Source of the DNA: Panopea generosa | Taxonomy: Eukaryota > Mollusca > Bivalvia > Adapedonta > Hiatellidae | Direction of reading: 5' to 3' | Assembly: GCA_029582155.1 (NCBI GenBank) | Contig: CM055895.1 | Coordinates: 60,489,078-60,553,077 of the forward strand | DNA length: 64,000 bases | Shown here: in pieces, positions 1 to 15,500 of the stretch | Layout of the letters: each line of letters starts with the position of its first letter | Numbering within the stretch: position 1 is the first letter of the stretch | Translations under genes and position numbers: made by a program | Notes under the pieces: model-generated | What the model saw: only the letters and a program-made list of their open reading frames with translations | Database searches by the model: none | What the model was told of the DNA's origin: nothing

Positions 1-94
1 AGGACAAGTTACCATGAAAACAGTTATCTCACATGATTTTGCTACCTGAACCAAAAAGCCATGAATGAATTCTTTTTCTTAGTTTATAATAATT

Positions 95-240
95 TATTTT
101 TAGCTTGATTGCGATGAAAGGTCAGAGCTTATATGAACCTCTCTCGAGTCCGCTTCCTGGGTCCTGTACCAAGTGTTTTTTTATGAGGGGCGTCAGGTTG
201 AGTGGGGGATCGAACCTCTGAGCATAAGCGGCCAACACTT
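95..240 (-). repeat. tRNA-derived SINE, family D, partial
   Basis: A minus-strand copy with a B-box-like segment (gttcgatccccc) and a body containing aagcggactcgagag. Related copies: about 18825-18950, 21285-21460 and 63925-64000 on minus, and 36200-36420 and 50655-50830 on plus. Confidence 0.6.
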
Positions 241-515
241 TATCCGTTCTTTTTCTTGCATAATAATAACTTTGAATAATTATTTTAATCAAATTCATCA
301 CTATCTTTTTTACTATAATTGTTTTTAAGACATCAAATTATATAATTGATAGCATGAATGTATATATTTTATACATGGTGCTACAGATATATACATGTAA
401 TTGTGACCTTGACCTTGAACCCTGACCTGGGTCTTGTGCCACGTTATTTCAAAATCAATTTCAAACATGTTTTGCCACTTGATTTTACTCCTACTATAAT
501 GAACTGTCACCTTAC

Positions 516-597
516 CTTGATAGGGCATTTAGTGAGTAACAATCCCAACAGGCCCATGGCAAGATGGCGGGTGTTGACCTCATGGCCGCTCTCTCCT
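516..597 (-). CDS. ZZEF1: ZZEF1 exon W44, last one visible
   Basis: Acceptor gttacag, donor gtaagg; phase 2 in, 0 out. It reads GESGHEVNTRHLAMGLLGLL, then LTKCPIK. The RHLAMGLLG motif fits the family. The rest of the gene lies beyond base 1. Confidence 0.88.
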
Positions 598-3500
598 CTG
601 TAACAAATATAGCAGTGTATACTTCTTTGTTAGTAGATTTTTTTCCTCCTTTTTTCAATGATGCATCAGTTATATAACAGTGGCCAGCACACCTTATCAT
701 CGTTCCTTGGATCCATCAGGAGATTAACCAGTACTAGACACACCTTGGTGCTGCAAGTCACAACTGCTTACCCACATATTCAGATGTGGGAGACTCATGG
801 CCAATAATCACAGAGGTTGTGGTCGGGTCAGGATTTAAACTCATGACCTCCAAAATTGACAATCAGACATGTTTTTAATGATAACAGTATAAATCAAGCT
901 GTGATTATGATACTTACATTTAATCATTAGCAACATATTAACAAAAAAATACTTAAAGTCACTAAATACTGCCTGGGTTTTTAATTATTTCACTTTTATT
1001 TTTACCTGGATATTTTAAACAGCAACTTTAGGAATTCTTTGGTCATAAAATTATAGCTGGTTCCACTCAGAGGTGCCTGCAATAACAATATACAGAGCAA
1101 TGGTTCAGACAGTTGTACAGATCTTGTTTTAACCACTGGCTTAATTACAGAGATTGCTAGGCTTGTATCAAGTTGATATTAGACAGTTGAAATTTCAGGT
1201 GGCACCTTTGGTACTTCTTTAATAATTCTTCGAATGTTTATCTGAATTATTTACTTTAAATATTATCCCATATCAATTTTATGAAAATATGTAGAAGTTA
1301 ACGGCAGAACTTCTAATCATTATTAAAGGTAGTATGTCAGTGTTATTTCTCTAAATTTTAGAAGTGAAAAGAAAAACACTTTTTTTTTCAATATACCATG
1401 CATGGATAGACTCACTGGGCTCCTGTTGCTATAATGATATCTATTAAAACATGCCAAAATCAGCCCCAACCTGACCTACACACCCAACCTGACCTACACA
1501 CCTAACCTGACCTACACACCTGACCTACACACCTAACCTGACCTACACACAGCCTGACCTACCGACCCAGGTTAGATTAATTAATTCATAATAAAAGCTG
1601 CAATGCATTTTGGGATGTATCAAAAGAGTCACATGAATTCAATTTTATTTAGATTTGATACACCTACATTGATAACATACTGTTAAATTTTGTTATATTA
1701 GATATTTACTACCAAATTTTGTAATTTAATAAAAGTTATTACAGAAGTATACTGAAAGTGTTGACACAAACTCAAATTTCTTTTTCCTATTTGATATTAT
1801 TTAATACTACTTACGTTGTTGTCATGTGGTATCATGGCACCTAACAATCCCATAATCCTCTCCTGAGAGTGGATGGAGAAGGCTTCTTCCTGTCTGCTTT
1901 CCACAGACCGACTGTCATCCAGTAACATCTGCTTGTCTATGGAAATTCAGATTAGAAATCAGCATTCATAAAAATATTCGAACTGGGAATCCAAAGAAAC
2001 TGCATAGAAAAATATAAAAAATATATCGCCAGAACCAGTAGATGCTTCCTGAACAAACGTTTGATTGAGTAGTAGCTGCATTGTTTTTTAAAGAGAAGAT
2101 AAAGGGAAGATTATTTTTGGAATAGATTTTTGGTTCTTCATTCTGCATTTTCACACGTTGACCCCTATGCATGCTCCAATGCTCACTGACTTCCTTTCCA
2201 TACTCTTGAAGATTAAAACAATGATTTGTGGTAATGTACAGACTCAGAGAGCCATAACTCTGTGAAGTCATAAACACAATAACAGTACATACATCTTCAC
2301 TGGGTAGCCCAAACACACTGGCAAACATTAATGAGTGTCAGGTAAATCTTTACGGACAATATGGCTTCACATGACTGAGACACAAAAGAAAAATACTGTC
2401 AAGTTCCTTTGTGAAAAAAGAGAGATTAATGTCTATATTAATCATAGATCATTCAAGTTATGAATCCTAGTGTAGGCAAATGGAGCTGAAATGTTTAACC
2501 CTTTACTTCATAAAGACGTCTTTGGACACCTCTAATATTGAAAGCATTAATTCACCACATATCAGCAATGGGTGAATTATGTTTATATTAACTGACAGAG
2601 TGGAAAACAGTGCAGGAAGTGTTCAGACTGCTCGTTACGAGCAATCTGAACTCTTCCTGCACTGTTTTCAAAGGCCTTCTGTGATTGGTGCGGGAAAACG
2701 CGTATCTATGGAGCTGACATGTTTAACTGATTAATCAGACATTATAGGATTTTCAATAGTAACCCAAAATGGTCCCATGATGGCAAGTTAGCCCAGGGGA
2801 GTTGGATAAGCTGCCTGACTTAATTTTTGTCCAGTCTGTGTTTAATTTTATTTATAAGAGGAACAACAACTATAACACAAAGCAAGTATAATTCTTTGAC
2901 AATTAAAATCCAAAGTTGATCATGGCTGGACTTTTGGTGACAATTTTTCTGCTTAATCAATGTAATAGAATCAACACTAATGAATCCCAATCTGGTTCAT
3001 CGTGAAATGTCCCATAAAGAACTACATCTATCAGCATTCAATGGAACTTAACTAATAACAGTAACTTCTGTACTTATAACATGTGTAGGTAAATAAACCA
3101 ATTGTCATACCTTGTGATCAACTGTACCTTTTTTATAATTAGTAATGCAGAGTGAGAGGGAAATATACAAACCTTTCTCTTGAACTTCAGCTTCTTTCTT
3201 CTCAACAATTCCATTTCTTAAGTTAAGTCTACATTCTGAACATAAAGAATGAATGAATGAATGAATGAATGAATGAATGAATGAATGAATGAATGAATGA
3301 ATGAATGAATTAGGGCTTAATGGTTTACCAACATTCAATTATTTAGTAATGCATATAGAGAGGATCTTACATGAGTGCTTGTTTATTATTGAATTTATTA
3401 AACAAGTTGACCATAAGTGGACTTTGCTAAGCATCATATCATTTTTGCCAACAAATTTGATATATTTCATTCTTTGAAAGATTTCCCTGTAGAATACAAG

Positions 3501-6500
3501 ATCTAGTAGTTGAGCATATGACCCAGGGTTGGGCAGAAATGATTATGATCCTCCACCAAAGTCATAATTATGTGGTGTCCTTGGGCAAGACAAGTTATCC
3601 CCATATGCTGTAGGTTCTACCCAGGAGCAGGTCCCAAATAGCTCAGTCGGTAACATGTCTGACTATCAATCCAGGGGTCGCGAGTTTCAATCTCCGTCAG
3701 GCAATGGTCTCCGTGATATATGACATTGTGTCTCATTATAATTCTTCTCTCACTGCTGATTCAAGTTGGAAAATTTAGTTACTTCTGGAGATGGTGTGTG
3801 CTTGAGTACTTGGAGTACTCAAGATTCCAGGAAACAATGGTTAGGTTAACTGATTATCTGTTAGCCCTAGATGGTGTAACAATTACGCTAAATATTCAAT
3901 AAATCAAGGAAGACTTTGTGAGTGATATGTCTAAGTTATAAGAACATAAATAAAATTAAACTAAAAATTTCCCTTACCTTCTTCATCATCTGGCACCTGC
4001 TGTAGACAATGTGTGGCTATAAAAATGGACTTGTTCTGCAGTTGTGCAGCAAGACTTGTATAGTCATGGTCTATACTGGCTCCCGGCTCTGTGTTATATA
4101 TGATGTCTCCCATAGAGATGGCAAGAAGGGTAAACAGCATCCAAACATGCTGATGTATGTAACCCTGTATCAGGGAGTCTGTCTCCTGGGAAGTCTTTAC
4201 TGTTATAAAATAAGAGATAGAAATGTTTTTACCATAAAATGTATCTTTACCTTGTTAATATTTAAAAAAACAACAAAAAAAAAACTTAGAGTGGATTTGG
4301 GTATGTTTGGACTCCCGAGGCAAGAATTTAAATGAATACTCACAATCATACTGTACAAGCAGTCATTTCAAAAACAAAACAAATGGTTATCATCTTTACA
4401 CCCACTTCCCTTATATTTTATAACATCTTATCTTTTCAACAATGGGAACCAGGAGGGACAACTATCATACTTGGTTTATTTCAAATTCGTCTCTGTCTGG
4501 ACACATTGTCGTGTATACCAGACAAACCAAATAAAATAAATGATGATTGAAGTAAACAATATTGCATGTAAATTGACCCGATGCGAGAATGATTATTGCT
4601 CCGCCTACTGGCCACATAGCATTGTTTGTCCAACTTAAAACAATGTAGTATTTCCTTAGACATTTACAGCTTGTATAAGAAAAATGGCGGTGTAGCGACC
4701 AATATTGATTGCTAATTGGATTATCGATCAACTTGTTTGATTGACATTTTTTACAATGTGTTCGGCTACTATATCATTACTAGTTCTGTGATTGGCCAGT
4801 TTCTTATGGCTTCTATATCATTACCAGTAATGTGACTGGCCAGTTTCTTACAGCTAATATATCATAACCAGTAATGTGATTGGCCAGTTTCTGATGGCTA
4901 ATATATCATTATCAGTATTGATGAGGTGAACTTTGTGCCACGTCATCTATCGAAACAAAAGGTTCAGATCAGTACAACTTTTTTTTATAACAACAATTTA
5001 AGAAACAGTGTGGACAATCTTCTACTCTAACTTGATTACACATGTAAATAATTGATTGTGCATAGTGAATCAATGAATAAAGAGTTAGCTATTGTTATAA
5101 ATAAATTGAATCCAAATAGCTTACGTTTCATCAAGTGGAACTTGGTAATATCATGGTCAGATTTATGCCTGAAATATGAAAGATATAAACAGAATTATTG
5201 TGCTGATAGAAAAGCCTTTAAAAGCCATCAATCAAATCATCAGTACAGTTACATGTAAAAGTAGGTCACAAAAGGTCTCAACAGAGAGAATGGGGAAGGT
5301 TTATACTTACATACGCACACAAGGTGTCATCAGAGAGAATAGGGAAGATTTATACGTATCATATGCACAAAAGGTGTAAACAGAGAGAATATGGAAGGTT
5401 TATAATTATCATATGCACAAACGGTCTCAACAGAGAGAATAGGGAAGGTTTATATTTACCATACGCACAAAAGGTCTCAACAGAGAGAATAGGGAAGGTT
5501 AATACTTACCATACGCACAAAAGGTCTCGACAGAGGGAATAGGGAAGGTTTATAATTATCATACAAACAAAAGGTATCAACAGAGAGAATAGGGAAGGTT
5601 TATAACTATCATACACACAAAATGTGTCAACAGAGAGAATAGGGAAGGTTTAAAACTACATGTATCATACACACAAAAAGTGTCAACAGAGAGAATAGGG
5701 AAGGTTTATAACTATCATACACACAAAAGGTGTCAACAGAGAGAATAGGGAAGGTCTATAACTATCATACACACAAAAGGTCTCAACAGAGAGAATAGGG
5801 AAGGTTTATAACTATCATACACACAAAAGGTGTCAACAGAGAGAATAGGGAAGGTTTATAACTATCATACACACAAAAGGTCTCAACAGAGAGAATAGGG
5901 AAGGTTTATAACTATCATACACACAAAAGGTGTCAACAGAGAGAATAGGGAAGGTTTATAACTATCATACACACAAAAGGTGTCAACAGAGAGAATAGGG
6001 AAGGTTTATAACTATCATACACACAAAAGGTGTCAACAGAGAGAATAGGGAAGGTTTATAACTATCATACACACAAAAGGTGTCAACAGAGAGAATAGGG
6101 AAGGTCTATAACTATCATACACACAAAAGGTGCCATCAGAGAGAACAGGGAAGGTTTATAACTATCATACACACAAAAGGTCTCAACAGAGAGAATAGGG
6201 AAGGTTTATAACTATCATACACACAAAAGGTGTCAACAGAGAGAATAGGGAAGGTTTATAACTATCATACACACAAAAGGTGTCAACAGAGAGAATAGGG
6301 AAGGTTTATAACTATCATACACACAAAAGGTCTCAACAGAGAGAATAGGGAAGGTTTATAACTATCATACACACAAAAGGTGTCAACAGAGAGAATAGGG
6401 AAGGTTTATAACTATCATACACACAAAAGGTGTCAACAGAGAGAATAGGGAAGGTTTATAACTATCATACACACAAAAGGTGTCAACAGAGAGAATAGGG

Positions 6501-9500
6501 AAGGTTTATAACTATCATACACACAAAAGGTGTCAACAGAGAGAATAGGGAAGGTCTATAACTATCATACACACAAAAGGTGCCATCAGAGAGAACAGGG
6601 AAGGTTTATAACTATCATACACACAAAAGGTCTCAACAGAGAGAATAGGGAAGGTTTATAACTATCATACACACAAAAGGTGTCAACAGAGAGAATAGGG
6701 AAGGTTTATAACTATCATACACACAAAAGGTCTCAACAGAGAGAATAGGGAAGGTTTATAACTATCATACACACAAAAGGTGTCAACAGAGAGAATAGGG
6801 AAGGTTTATAACTATCATACACACAAAAGGTGTCAACAGAGAGAATAGGGAAGGTTTATAACTATCATACACACAAAAGGTGTCAACAGAGAGAATAGGG
6901 AAGGTTTATAATTATCATACACACAAAAGTTCTCAACAGAGAATACAGATGGTTTATAACTATCATACACACAAAAGGTCTCAACAGAGAGAAAAAGGAA
7001 GATTTACACTTATCATATGCACAAATGGTCTCAATAGAGAGAATAGGGAAGATTTTTACTTACCATACACACAAAAGGTCTCAACAGAGAGAATAGGGAA
7101 GGTTTATGATTATTATACATACAAAAGGTCTCAACAGAGAGAATAGGGAAGGTTTATAATTATTATACAAGATAAACATCGCAGTCAATCCCAATTATAT
7201 GCCTGTATGACTGTTAATCAAGGGGTGTTATAAATTCAAATCGTCACTCAACCAGTCTCTGTGATGACTGGCCATGAACTATGGCTCTGAACAAGTGGGG
7301 AAACAGTCAGTGGCTAGCAGAAGAAGTTGTGTCTAGTACTTATTTACTGCATAGTAGGTCCAATTAAAATACTGTTGGGAAAAAAGGGTTCCAAACCATG
7401 TACTACTCAATAATAGAATTAGACTTGTTGCATGATGTTTATAGTCACTTTCAACTATTTTTCAGTCATATTACGACGATGTCTACAAGAGACAGTATTC
7501 GGAGGCTGCCAAACTTGATACATGAGGTTTCAACATGTAATGAGGGGTTCTTCGTGGCTGAGTGGTATAAGGCGACATCTCAATATCACTTACCTATCAC
7601 CACTAAGGTCATAGCTGGTTCAAGTCCCGCTTGCTACAAAAACTTTATGTGAGAAAGTTTGCATGTTAGTTGCGAAAGTACAATGGTTCTACTCAGATTC
7701 ATTCTGAGGTATTCCACCACCAATAAAACTGGATATGCTATACATAACCTGAAATGTGTTAAAACTCCCATTAAAAAAACACACATAAAAAAACTTGCAA
7801 TGATTCTTTCAAAAAATCTATCACTTACAATGTATATTCTGGCAGTAACATTACACCCCAAAACTATAACATCCCATATCCTTAAACCCCAAAACCATTA
7901 AATCCCAGTATCATTACACCCCAATACCATTACATCCCAGTATCATTACATCCAAATATCATTGCATCCCAGTATCAACACATCCCAGTATTGTTACACC
8001 CCAGTATCATTGCATCAAATTATCATTACACCCCAATACCATTACATCCAAATATCATTACATCCCAGTATCATTACATCCAAATATCATTGCATCCCAG
8101 TATCATCACATCCCAGTATTGTTACACCCCAGTATCATTGCAACTAAATATCATTACACCCCAATACCATTACATCCCAGTATCATTACATCCCAGTATC
8201 ATTGCATCCAAATATCATTACACCCCAATACCATTACACCCCAATACACTTACATCCCAGTATCATTACATCCAAATATCACTGCATCCCAGTATCATTA
8301 TATCCTAGTATCATTACATCCCAGTATCATTGCATCAAAATATCATTACACCCCAATACCATTACATCCAAATATCATTACATCCCAGTATCATTACACC
8401 CCAATACAATTACATCCCAATATCATTACACCCAAATACCATTACATCTCAGTATCGTTACATGTACATCCCAATATTGTTACATCCCAGTATCATTACA
8501 TCTAAATATCATTACACCCCAATACCATTACATCCAAATATCATTACATCCCAGTATCCTTACACCCCAATACCATTACATCCCAGTATTGCTACATCCA
8601 AATACCACTACATCCCAGTATTGCTACATCCAAATACCATTACATCCAAGTGTCGATACATCCAAATATCACTACATCTCAGTATGTTATATCCATGTAT
8701 CATTATATTTAAATATCATTACACCCCAATACCATTACATCAAAATATCATTACATCCCAGTATCCTAACAACCTAATACCATTACATCCCAGTATCCTT
8801 ACATTCCAATACCATTACATCCCAGTATTGTTATATCCAAATATCATTACATCCCATTTTGTTACATATCGATTTGCTTTTGCCCTAATTTGAAGTCTGT
8901 TGCCCTTTAAAAATATTCCCCTTAAACATGATAACACTTACCCTGGTGGAAGGTTCCCTTTCAGATGACATCCAAGACAAAGGTCAAAGTGCTCACAATC
9001 ATTACAATGAATCTGAGTACCAACAATAAACATGATAACACTTACCCAGGTGGAAGGTTCCCTTTCAGATGACATCCAAGACAAAGGTCAAAGTCCTCAC
9101 AATCATTACAATGAATCCGAGTACCAACAATAAACATGATAACACTCACCCAGGTGGAAGGTTCCCTTTCAGATGACATCCAAGACAAAGGTCAAAGTCC
9201 TCACAATCATTACAATGAATCCGAGTACCAACAATAAACATGATAACACTTACCCAGGTGGAAGGTTCCCTTTCAGATGACATCCAAGACAAAGGTCAAA
9301 GTCCTCACAATCATTACAATGAATCCGAGTACCAACAATAAACGCCTGGCATTTGTTACACTTGTATCTGATTTAGTAAAAAAACATAACAAATGTTCAA
9401 CAAATTGTACAGTATTTTTTTTTCAAATTGTTTTATTATATCAACCCTTGTATTTACTTATAATATTGTAAAAGCAAAAAAAAATTATACTTTAAGTCAA

Positions 9501-12500
9501 TAAATAATCACTATTTTAAATAGTTAAAGAGAGAAAAAAACAACAACCTTTTTAAAGAATATTAACAACCCTTATGCAAACAAAACCAACAACAATGAAA
9601 CAATTTCTATAGAATCCATCTTGGACAATAAAACTGTTTGCTGCAATCTCACAAATAAATGTCCTCCTCGTAACCCCTCTGCCACTCCTCATCTCACCAT
9701 TTTGGAAATGAGAATTTTTATTTTTCAGATCCAAATGAACGACTCTTTAGAAAAATCTATTGGCTGTGTTTTTTTAATGTTGTTGTTTTTTACATTTTTT
9801 TCCCAAAGCAAGCAGATTTATTCATAATCTGTTACCCACTGTAGTGGTTAGCACAGTGGTCAGCACAGTGGTCATTTTATAAAGACTTTTACACACTGGA
9901 GTGACTAATAGTATACAGTTATTTCATGTGTATTTTGGAAACAGTCAAAACCACTGTCCAGAGGTATCGTGGAATGATTTTAAAAACTGTTCAAACAGTT
10001 AAATCCTTAAATAAACATTCAAGTATTTAAGGTTTATTCATATATCACACACAAATTGTCTTGTCTTAAATATTGGACTCCATACCATTTTAGAGGTAAA
10101 GACTGTTAGAAATAAATATTAAAAATTCCAAAAGCTTTCATCGATTGACATGGAATCTTGTCCAAACTAGAACCAATGCTGTAAAATAAAACTCAGTGTA
10201 CAATTTTTCATACAAAAAAATGGTGGTACATACCGATGTTTCATTAAGTTTTCAAATGTTAAAAGGAGTTTTATTTACGTTTTTCAAAACTTCTTAAATG
10301 TATGATAATTTTAGTTAAACACTTGCTTTTTATCATTATGCAATGCAGGGTCTGATTAGCTCAGTCAGTAGCACGTCTGACTATCAATCGAGGGGCCTGA
10401 GTTCAAATTCCCATCTGGTCACAGTCTCTGTGATGAGTGATATACAACACTGCATCTCATTATAATTTGTTTCTCACCACTGATTGAAGTGTGAAAGTTA
10501 TCAGTCATGTGGGGAGATGGGGTGTGCTTGAGTACAAGTTAACCTTCCAGAATACCAGGAAACAGTAGTTAGGTTAACTGATCATCTGTTAGCCCTCGAT
10601 TGCATAAAAATGACGCTATATATCGAATCAAATCAATTATTTATCATGACAGCAAATTTTATGCTGTAAAGTTCATAAACTTAAGAATGTTAGTAAAACA
10701 TGCCCCAGATTCTTTGTCAGAAATAAGACAGCTAATTTCCATTTACTTACACTAGATGTATGATGTCATGCTCATCGGTGTGCTTCTCTGGCTCAACACC
10801 ACCTGCAATCACAATGTATATAAAATGACATGTGATCAAAGTTCATTGATGTGGTTCCTTTTACAAGGTAGAGGTGGTCACAATATATTTACAAATATAT
10901 TTAAAAATTTAAACAAACAATTGAGATTGAATTTCATTAACAAATCTAGCAATTAAGATTGATAGACAGCTGAAAGAGGAACAAACATTTCAAGTATTTG
11001 ATGTTCACTGTACAATTAAAGTATTTACAAGTTCTTTTTTGTTTTTAATATGGTTTAATGCCTATTTCAACACAAGACCCGAGTAAATCCACCATTTTCC
11101 TGCAAGCGACATGGTAAAAATTCTCAAAATTTTTTTTGAATGATTGTTTAACACCATTTTTAACACATTTTAATGATAAATGGTATTTTTACTGAGAAAG
11201 ACCTTAGAATGTATCCGAATAGAACCACCCTCCTGCAAGTAACTGGCAAACTTTCTAATATTAAGTTTTTGGAGCAAGTGGGACCCAATCCTGCAACCTC
11301 AGCAGTGAAAGGTAAATGTTCTTGCTTTTGCAATCTTCCTACTAAATTTACCTGCATAGCACGTGGCACACAGATCCATATCTGTACACTGGGTACACCT
11401 GTACCTGCGTCCTGGCAAGGTGACGTTACATCCATCACAGTTTACCTCTACCTCCAGGAGATCACAGAAACGTGCGATAAACATCTGAACTGCCTGTAAA
11501 CAATTATATTAAATGTACTGTTTTCATTAATAAAATATAGAAATTATATGAAATGAAAAATAAGTTGAAATCCAACTGCATGTAGGTATTAGAATATTTT
11601 TCACCACAGTAACTATAAAATTTGAATTTAAACCATTTGGTACTGTAGATTTTCAAAATTATTGCTATTACGGTTTTTCAAACTTTTATTAGCTGAAATT
11701 TTTTTCTCTAATATATCATGCCTATATATATTCACTGATCCCGTATTGCCAAAAGGATATCTATTTAAATATGACTAAATAATAAATTGGAATGGGGTTT
11801 TCTAACTTGGGTTATGCACCTAGGTTAGACTAAAATAGATTTTCTGCTTAAAAGTACAACATATTTTGTGACCTATTAAATGAGTCACATGATTTCATTT
11901 TAATTTCAATTAGATCAGTTATGCAGTAAACCTAGTAAAAAATGTTTCGTATCTGAAAGAGTTTGAATGACATCAAGCAGTATTTTCTGAAGTATTTAAG
12001 TGCTGTCTATTTTAAGAATGGGGATTATGTTTTAAGTTCACCATTCCAATTTAAATATCGATTTTGTCACCTTTTGGTGGATTTGACATACCAAACCATT
12101 CAGATTTCGTTTATTAATGCTAATAAGATGCTTTTGATTCATTTTAATATTTACCGGCATCATATTTTTTAAAGACATTTGAAGCATTTTTTTCCTGATA
12201 TATTTCCTTTAAATTATAAAAATGTAAGGAATGCACTTCATTTGGTGGATAAGATATGAACCTGTAACAAGCAAAGTTTACATGAACTCCCTTGGGGTTA
12301 ACTGACTTTGCACGTGGTGCATGCATGCTCATATCATTCCTTAGGTACATTTTACATGCATTTAAAGCATACCCTATTTTGTGTTAAAATTAAGCAAGGT
12401 TTGTGCAGATCAATTTTGTGCAGGATGATGTGGCTGCTGGAAACCATCCGCATGAATTTATTTCATAATAACATCCGAAACTAACCAAGTTTAAACACTA

Positions 12501-15500
12501 TAAAGAATAATTTGACTGCTCATAAGAGAAGAACAGCGCATATGCAAAATGAATGTGATCAGTACATGTATATGGGCAAAATGAATGTAAGAAATGCATA
12601 CATGTACAAAATGAATGTGAACAGTGCATGGGCAGAGTGAAAGTAAAAACTACATACTGGTACAAAATGAATGTGAACAGTGCATGTGCAAATTTAATGC
12701 AGAAAGCGCATACATGCACAAAACAAATGGGAAAAATAGATAGGAACTAACTTTTTTCTCCTCATCACCTAGGTCCTCCTTGTTTTTATACCATGTGACA
12801 AAGGAACCACCGCTGCACTCATCAAACCACTTCATGTGCTGCGTGTAATCCTTCAGCTCCTCCGCCTCGTCAAGTTGCTCCAGGCGACAGTCACGCATCT
12901 TCACTGTTTCTTTGGCAACCTCCGAGAAAAGATCTGGTAGTTTCACATTCCACACGAACGAAAGATCGTATTGCTACAAAGGAAATGTTATTACAAACTG
13001 ATACTGTATTTGAAAGATCGTATTGCTACAAAGGAAATGTTATTACAAACTGATACTGTATTTGAAAGATCGTATTGTTACAAAGGAAATATTATTACAA
13101 ACTGATGCTGTATTTGAAAGATCGTATTGCTACAAAGGAAATGTTATTACAAGCTGATGTTGTATTTGAAAGATTGTATTGCTACAAAGGAAATGTTATT
13201 ACAAGCTGATGCTGTATTTGAAAGATCATATTGCCACAAAGGAAATGTTATTACAAGCCGATGCTGTATTTGTAACATGAAAATGAATGTTCCACAAGAT
13301 ACATTCAGCTGCCAGTATTTGAAACCGTTTTTGGTAGTTTTTACTTTTGATATATGCACAGGTTATCACTTAACTTATAACTGATTTTTTAAGCATAAGA
13401 ATCATGTTACCTTGGCAATGAAAGGGAGAAACTGTGTAGTAAGACGTATATTCTTACACTCCGGACAATTAAGCTAGAAATATTAAATGTTTAATGCTCT
13501 ATACGTTATAATGCACCATACTCACCTGCCACTGTATGTCCAGCAGATGTAGCAGACTAGATTGCATGTAATCATACGCTGCATGAAGATTCCTGCAAAA
13601 CACCGCATCAAGATCAGTATCAAAGTATACTTTTATAGTATGTAGGTCATAGAGTGTGACTGCTTGTGCATGTGCAAAGTGACCCCTTGGATCTAGGCCT
13701 TATCACACCATATTTTGACAGATAAGCCTACAATGTTTGAATATTTAGTGTCATTTTTATGCTACTGAGGGCCAACAGACAATTAGTTAACCAAACCACT
13801 GTCTCCTGGGATCCTGGAATTTCAACCAGTACTCAAGCACACCCATATCTGCAAGTAACTGATAACTCACCCCTTTGAATCAGCAGTGAGAGATGAATGA
13901 TAATGAAATGTATTATTATTTATCAATCATCATGGAGACTGCAGCAGGGCGGAGATTCAAACTCACGACTCTGGACTGATAATCAGAGGCACAACAGACT
14001 GAGCGGTTGGCTACAAGGACATGTGACTTGTACAAGTAAAGAACTCGAAACAGCCTTGTTCTTTGTGCGCATCTTCAATCTTAAAGTGGCATTCCCTTGT
14101 TCATAATGTTGCATAGATCCATTGATGTATACGGTACTCTTCTGTACTTATGTCCAAGTTATCAAAATCATAAATACGGGTGGTATTTACTAAGAATTAA
14201 GAATTCTAGTTTTCTAATGGAGGAAACCGTTGAAATGTATAAAAGAAGAACCAATGCCCTTCCACACTTTCCAACAAAATGTTAATACATCAAGCTGGAC
14301 CTCAGTGTTGAGATGCGACTCTTGGATCACTCAGCGATATATGACCCCAGCCCCAACCCCATCCCTGATAAACTAGTTACTAGTTACAATATCTAACACA
14401 GACATACAAAATGATAAATCGGAAAACTACAGAATTTGTTTTACCAGCAAGGCATCAAACACAGAAACTTACTTATCTAATTCATGCCTCTTGTACTTGT
14501 GGAAGGCTTCTGTGAGTTGGCGTATGAGAGTGTAGAATGACTGCCTCACCTTCGTCTCTTGTTCTAATCCACAGCCATCCAGACCCTCTGCATAATGTTT
14601 GGCAAACCCGTCTTGGAAACTAAGCATCTCTTGCAGGAAAAGTACCACCAGTATCTAGTGTGATATTACAAATGAAGTAGGCTCAATCTGCAGTAAGGTC
14701 TGTAGTTATTTTGTTTCCAATATCATGTGATACATATATATGAAAAAAAACACCAGGCAAACAACCATTTATAATATCTACAGTTCAACCTACTGCAACC
14801 AAATGTTAATTCATTTGTTTGAATAGTGGCATTCAGTGCCTTTTTTCAACAGTATTTTAGTAATATAACTGCAATCAACCAGTACTAGACAAATTTTATC
14901 TCTGCAAGTTACTGACTACTGCTCCACACATTCAGAAGTGGGAGACTCGTGGCTTCAAACAGTTCACCAGTACTGGACACACCTTATCTCTGCAAGGCAC
15001 TGACCACTTCCCTACATATCCAGAGGTGGGAGGCTCATGGCCATATAACAAAGTGCATGACCAAAGATCACAAAGACTGTGACCAACCAGGGATTCGGTT
15101 TGTGATTTATAGATTGTTTTTAGTAAGTAAAGAAATACCTGGAATGGATTGTCGTCTGCTAACATTCTAACCATCTCCGTGGCGATCAAGTAGACGTTTG
15201 CTACAGCCTGAGCATGTTGACTCCTCTCTTGTAGTATGTTGTCTACCCTACAATGATTGATTGATTGACTGATTGAATATTTAGCGTCATTATTATGCCA
15301 TCAAGGGCTTACAGACGATCAGTAAACTCAACAGCTCTTTCCTAGGTTCCTCGAATGTTAACTTGTGCTCAAGTACACCCATCTCCGTAAGTAAAAGATA
15401 AATTTCTCACTAGAATCAGTGGTGAGAGATGAATGATAATGAGACATGATGCTGTAAATCAATCATTATGGAGACTATACTCCACAAGCAAATAATACTC

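Noticed and set aside
4900-4960. Candidate exon between W39 and W40 on the minus strand
   Set aside because: The in-frame continuation from ZZ2 hits a stop; the 5125-5168 exon supplies the missing HxxxH ligands and fits phase.
5265-7160. CRISPR-like regular repeat array
   Set aside because: Units are contiguous with no unique spacers, and the context is eukaryotic intron.
7962-8893. Several overlapping plus-strand ORFs, up to 191 codons, rich in His, Ile, Ser and Tyr
   Set aside because: Frames kept open by a 17-bp tandem repeat (3 units = 51 bases); low complexity and in three frames at once.
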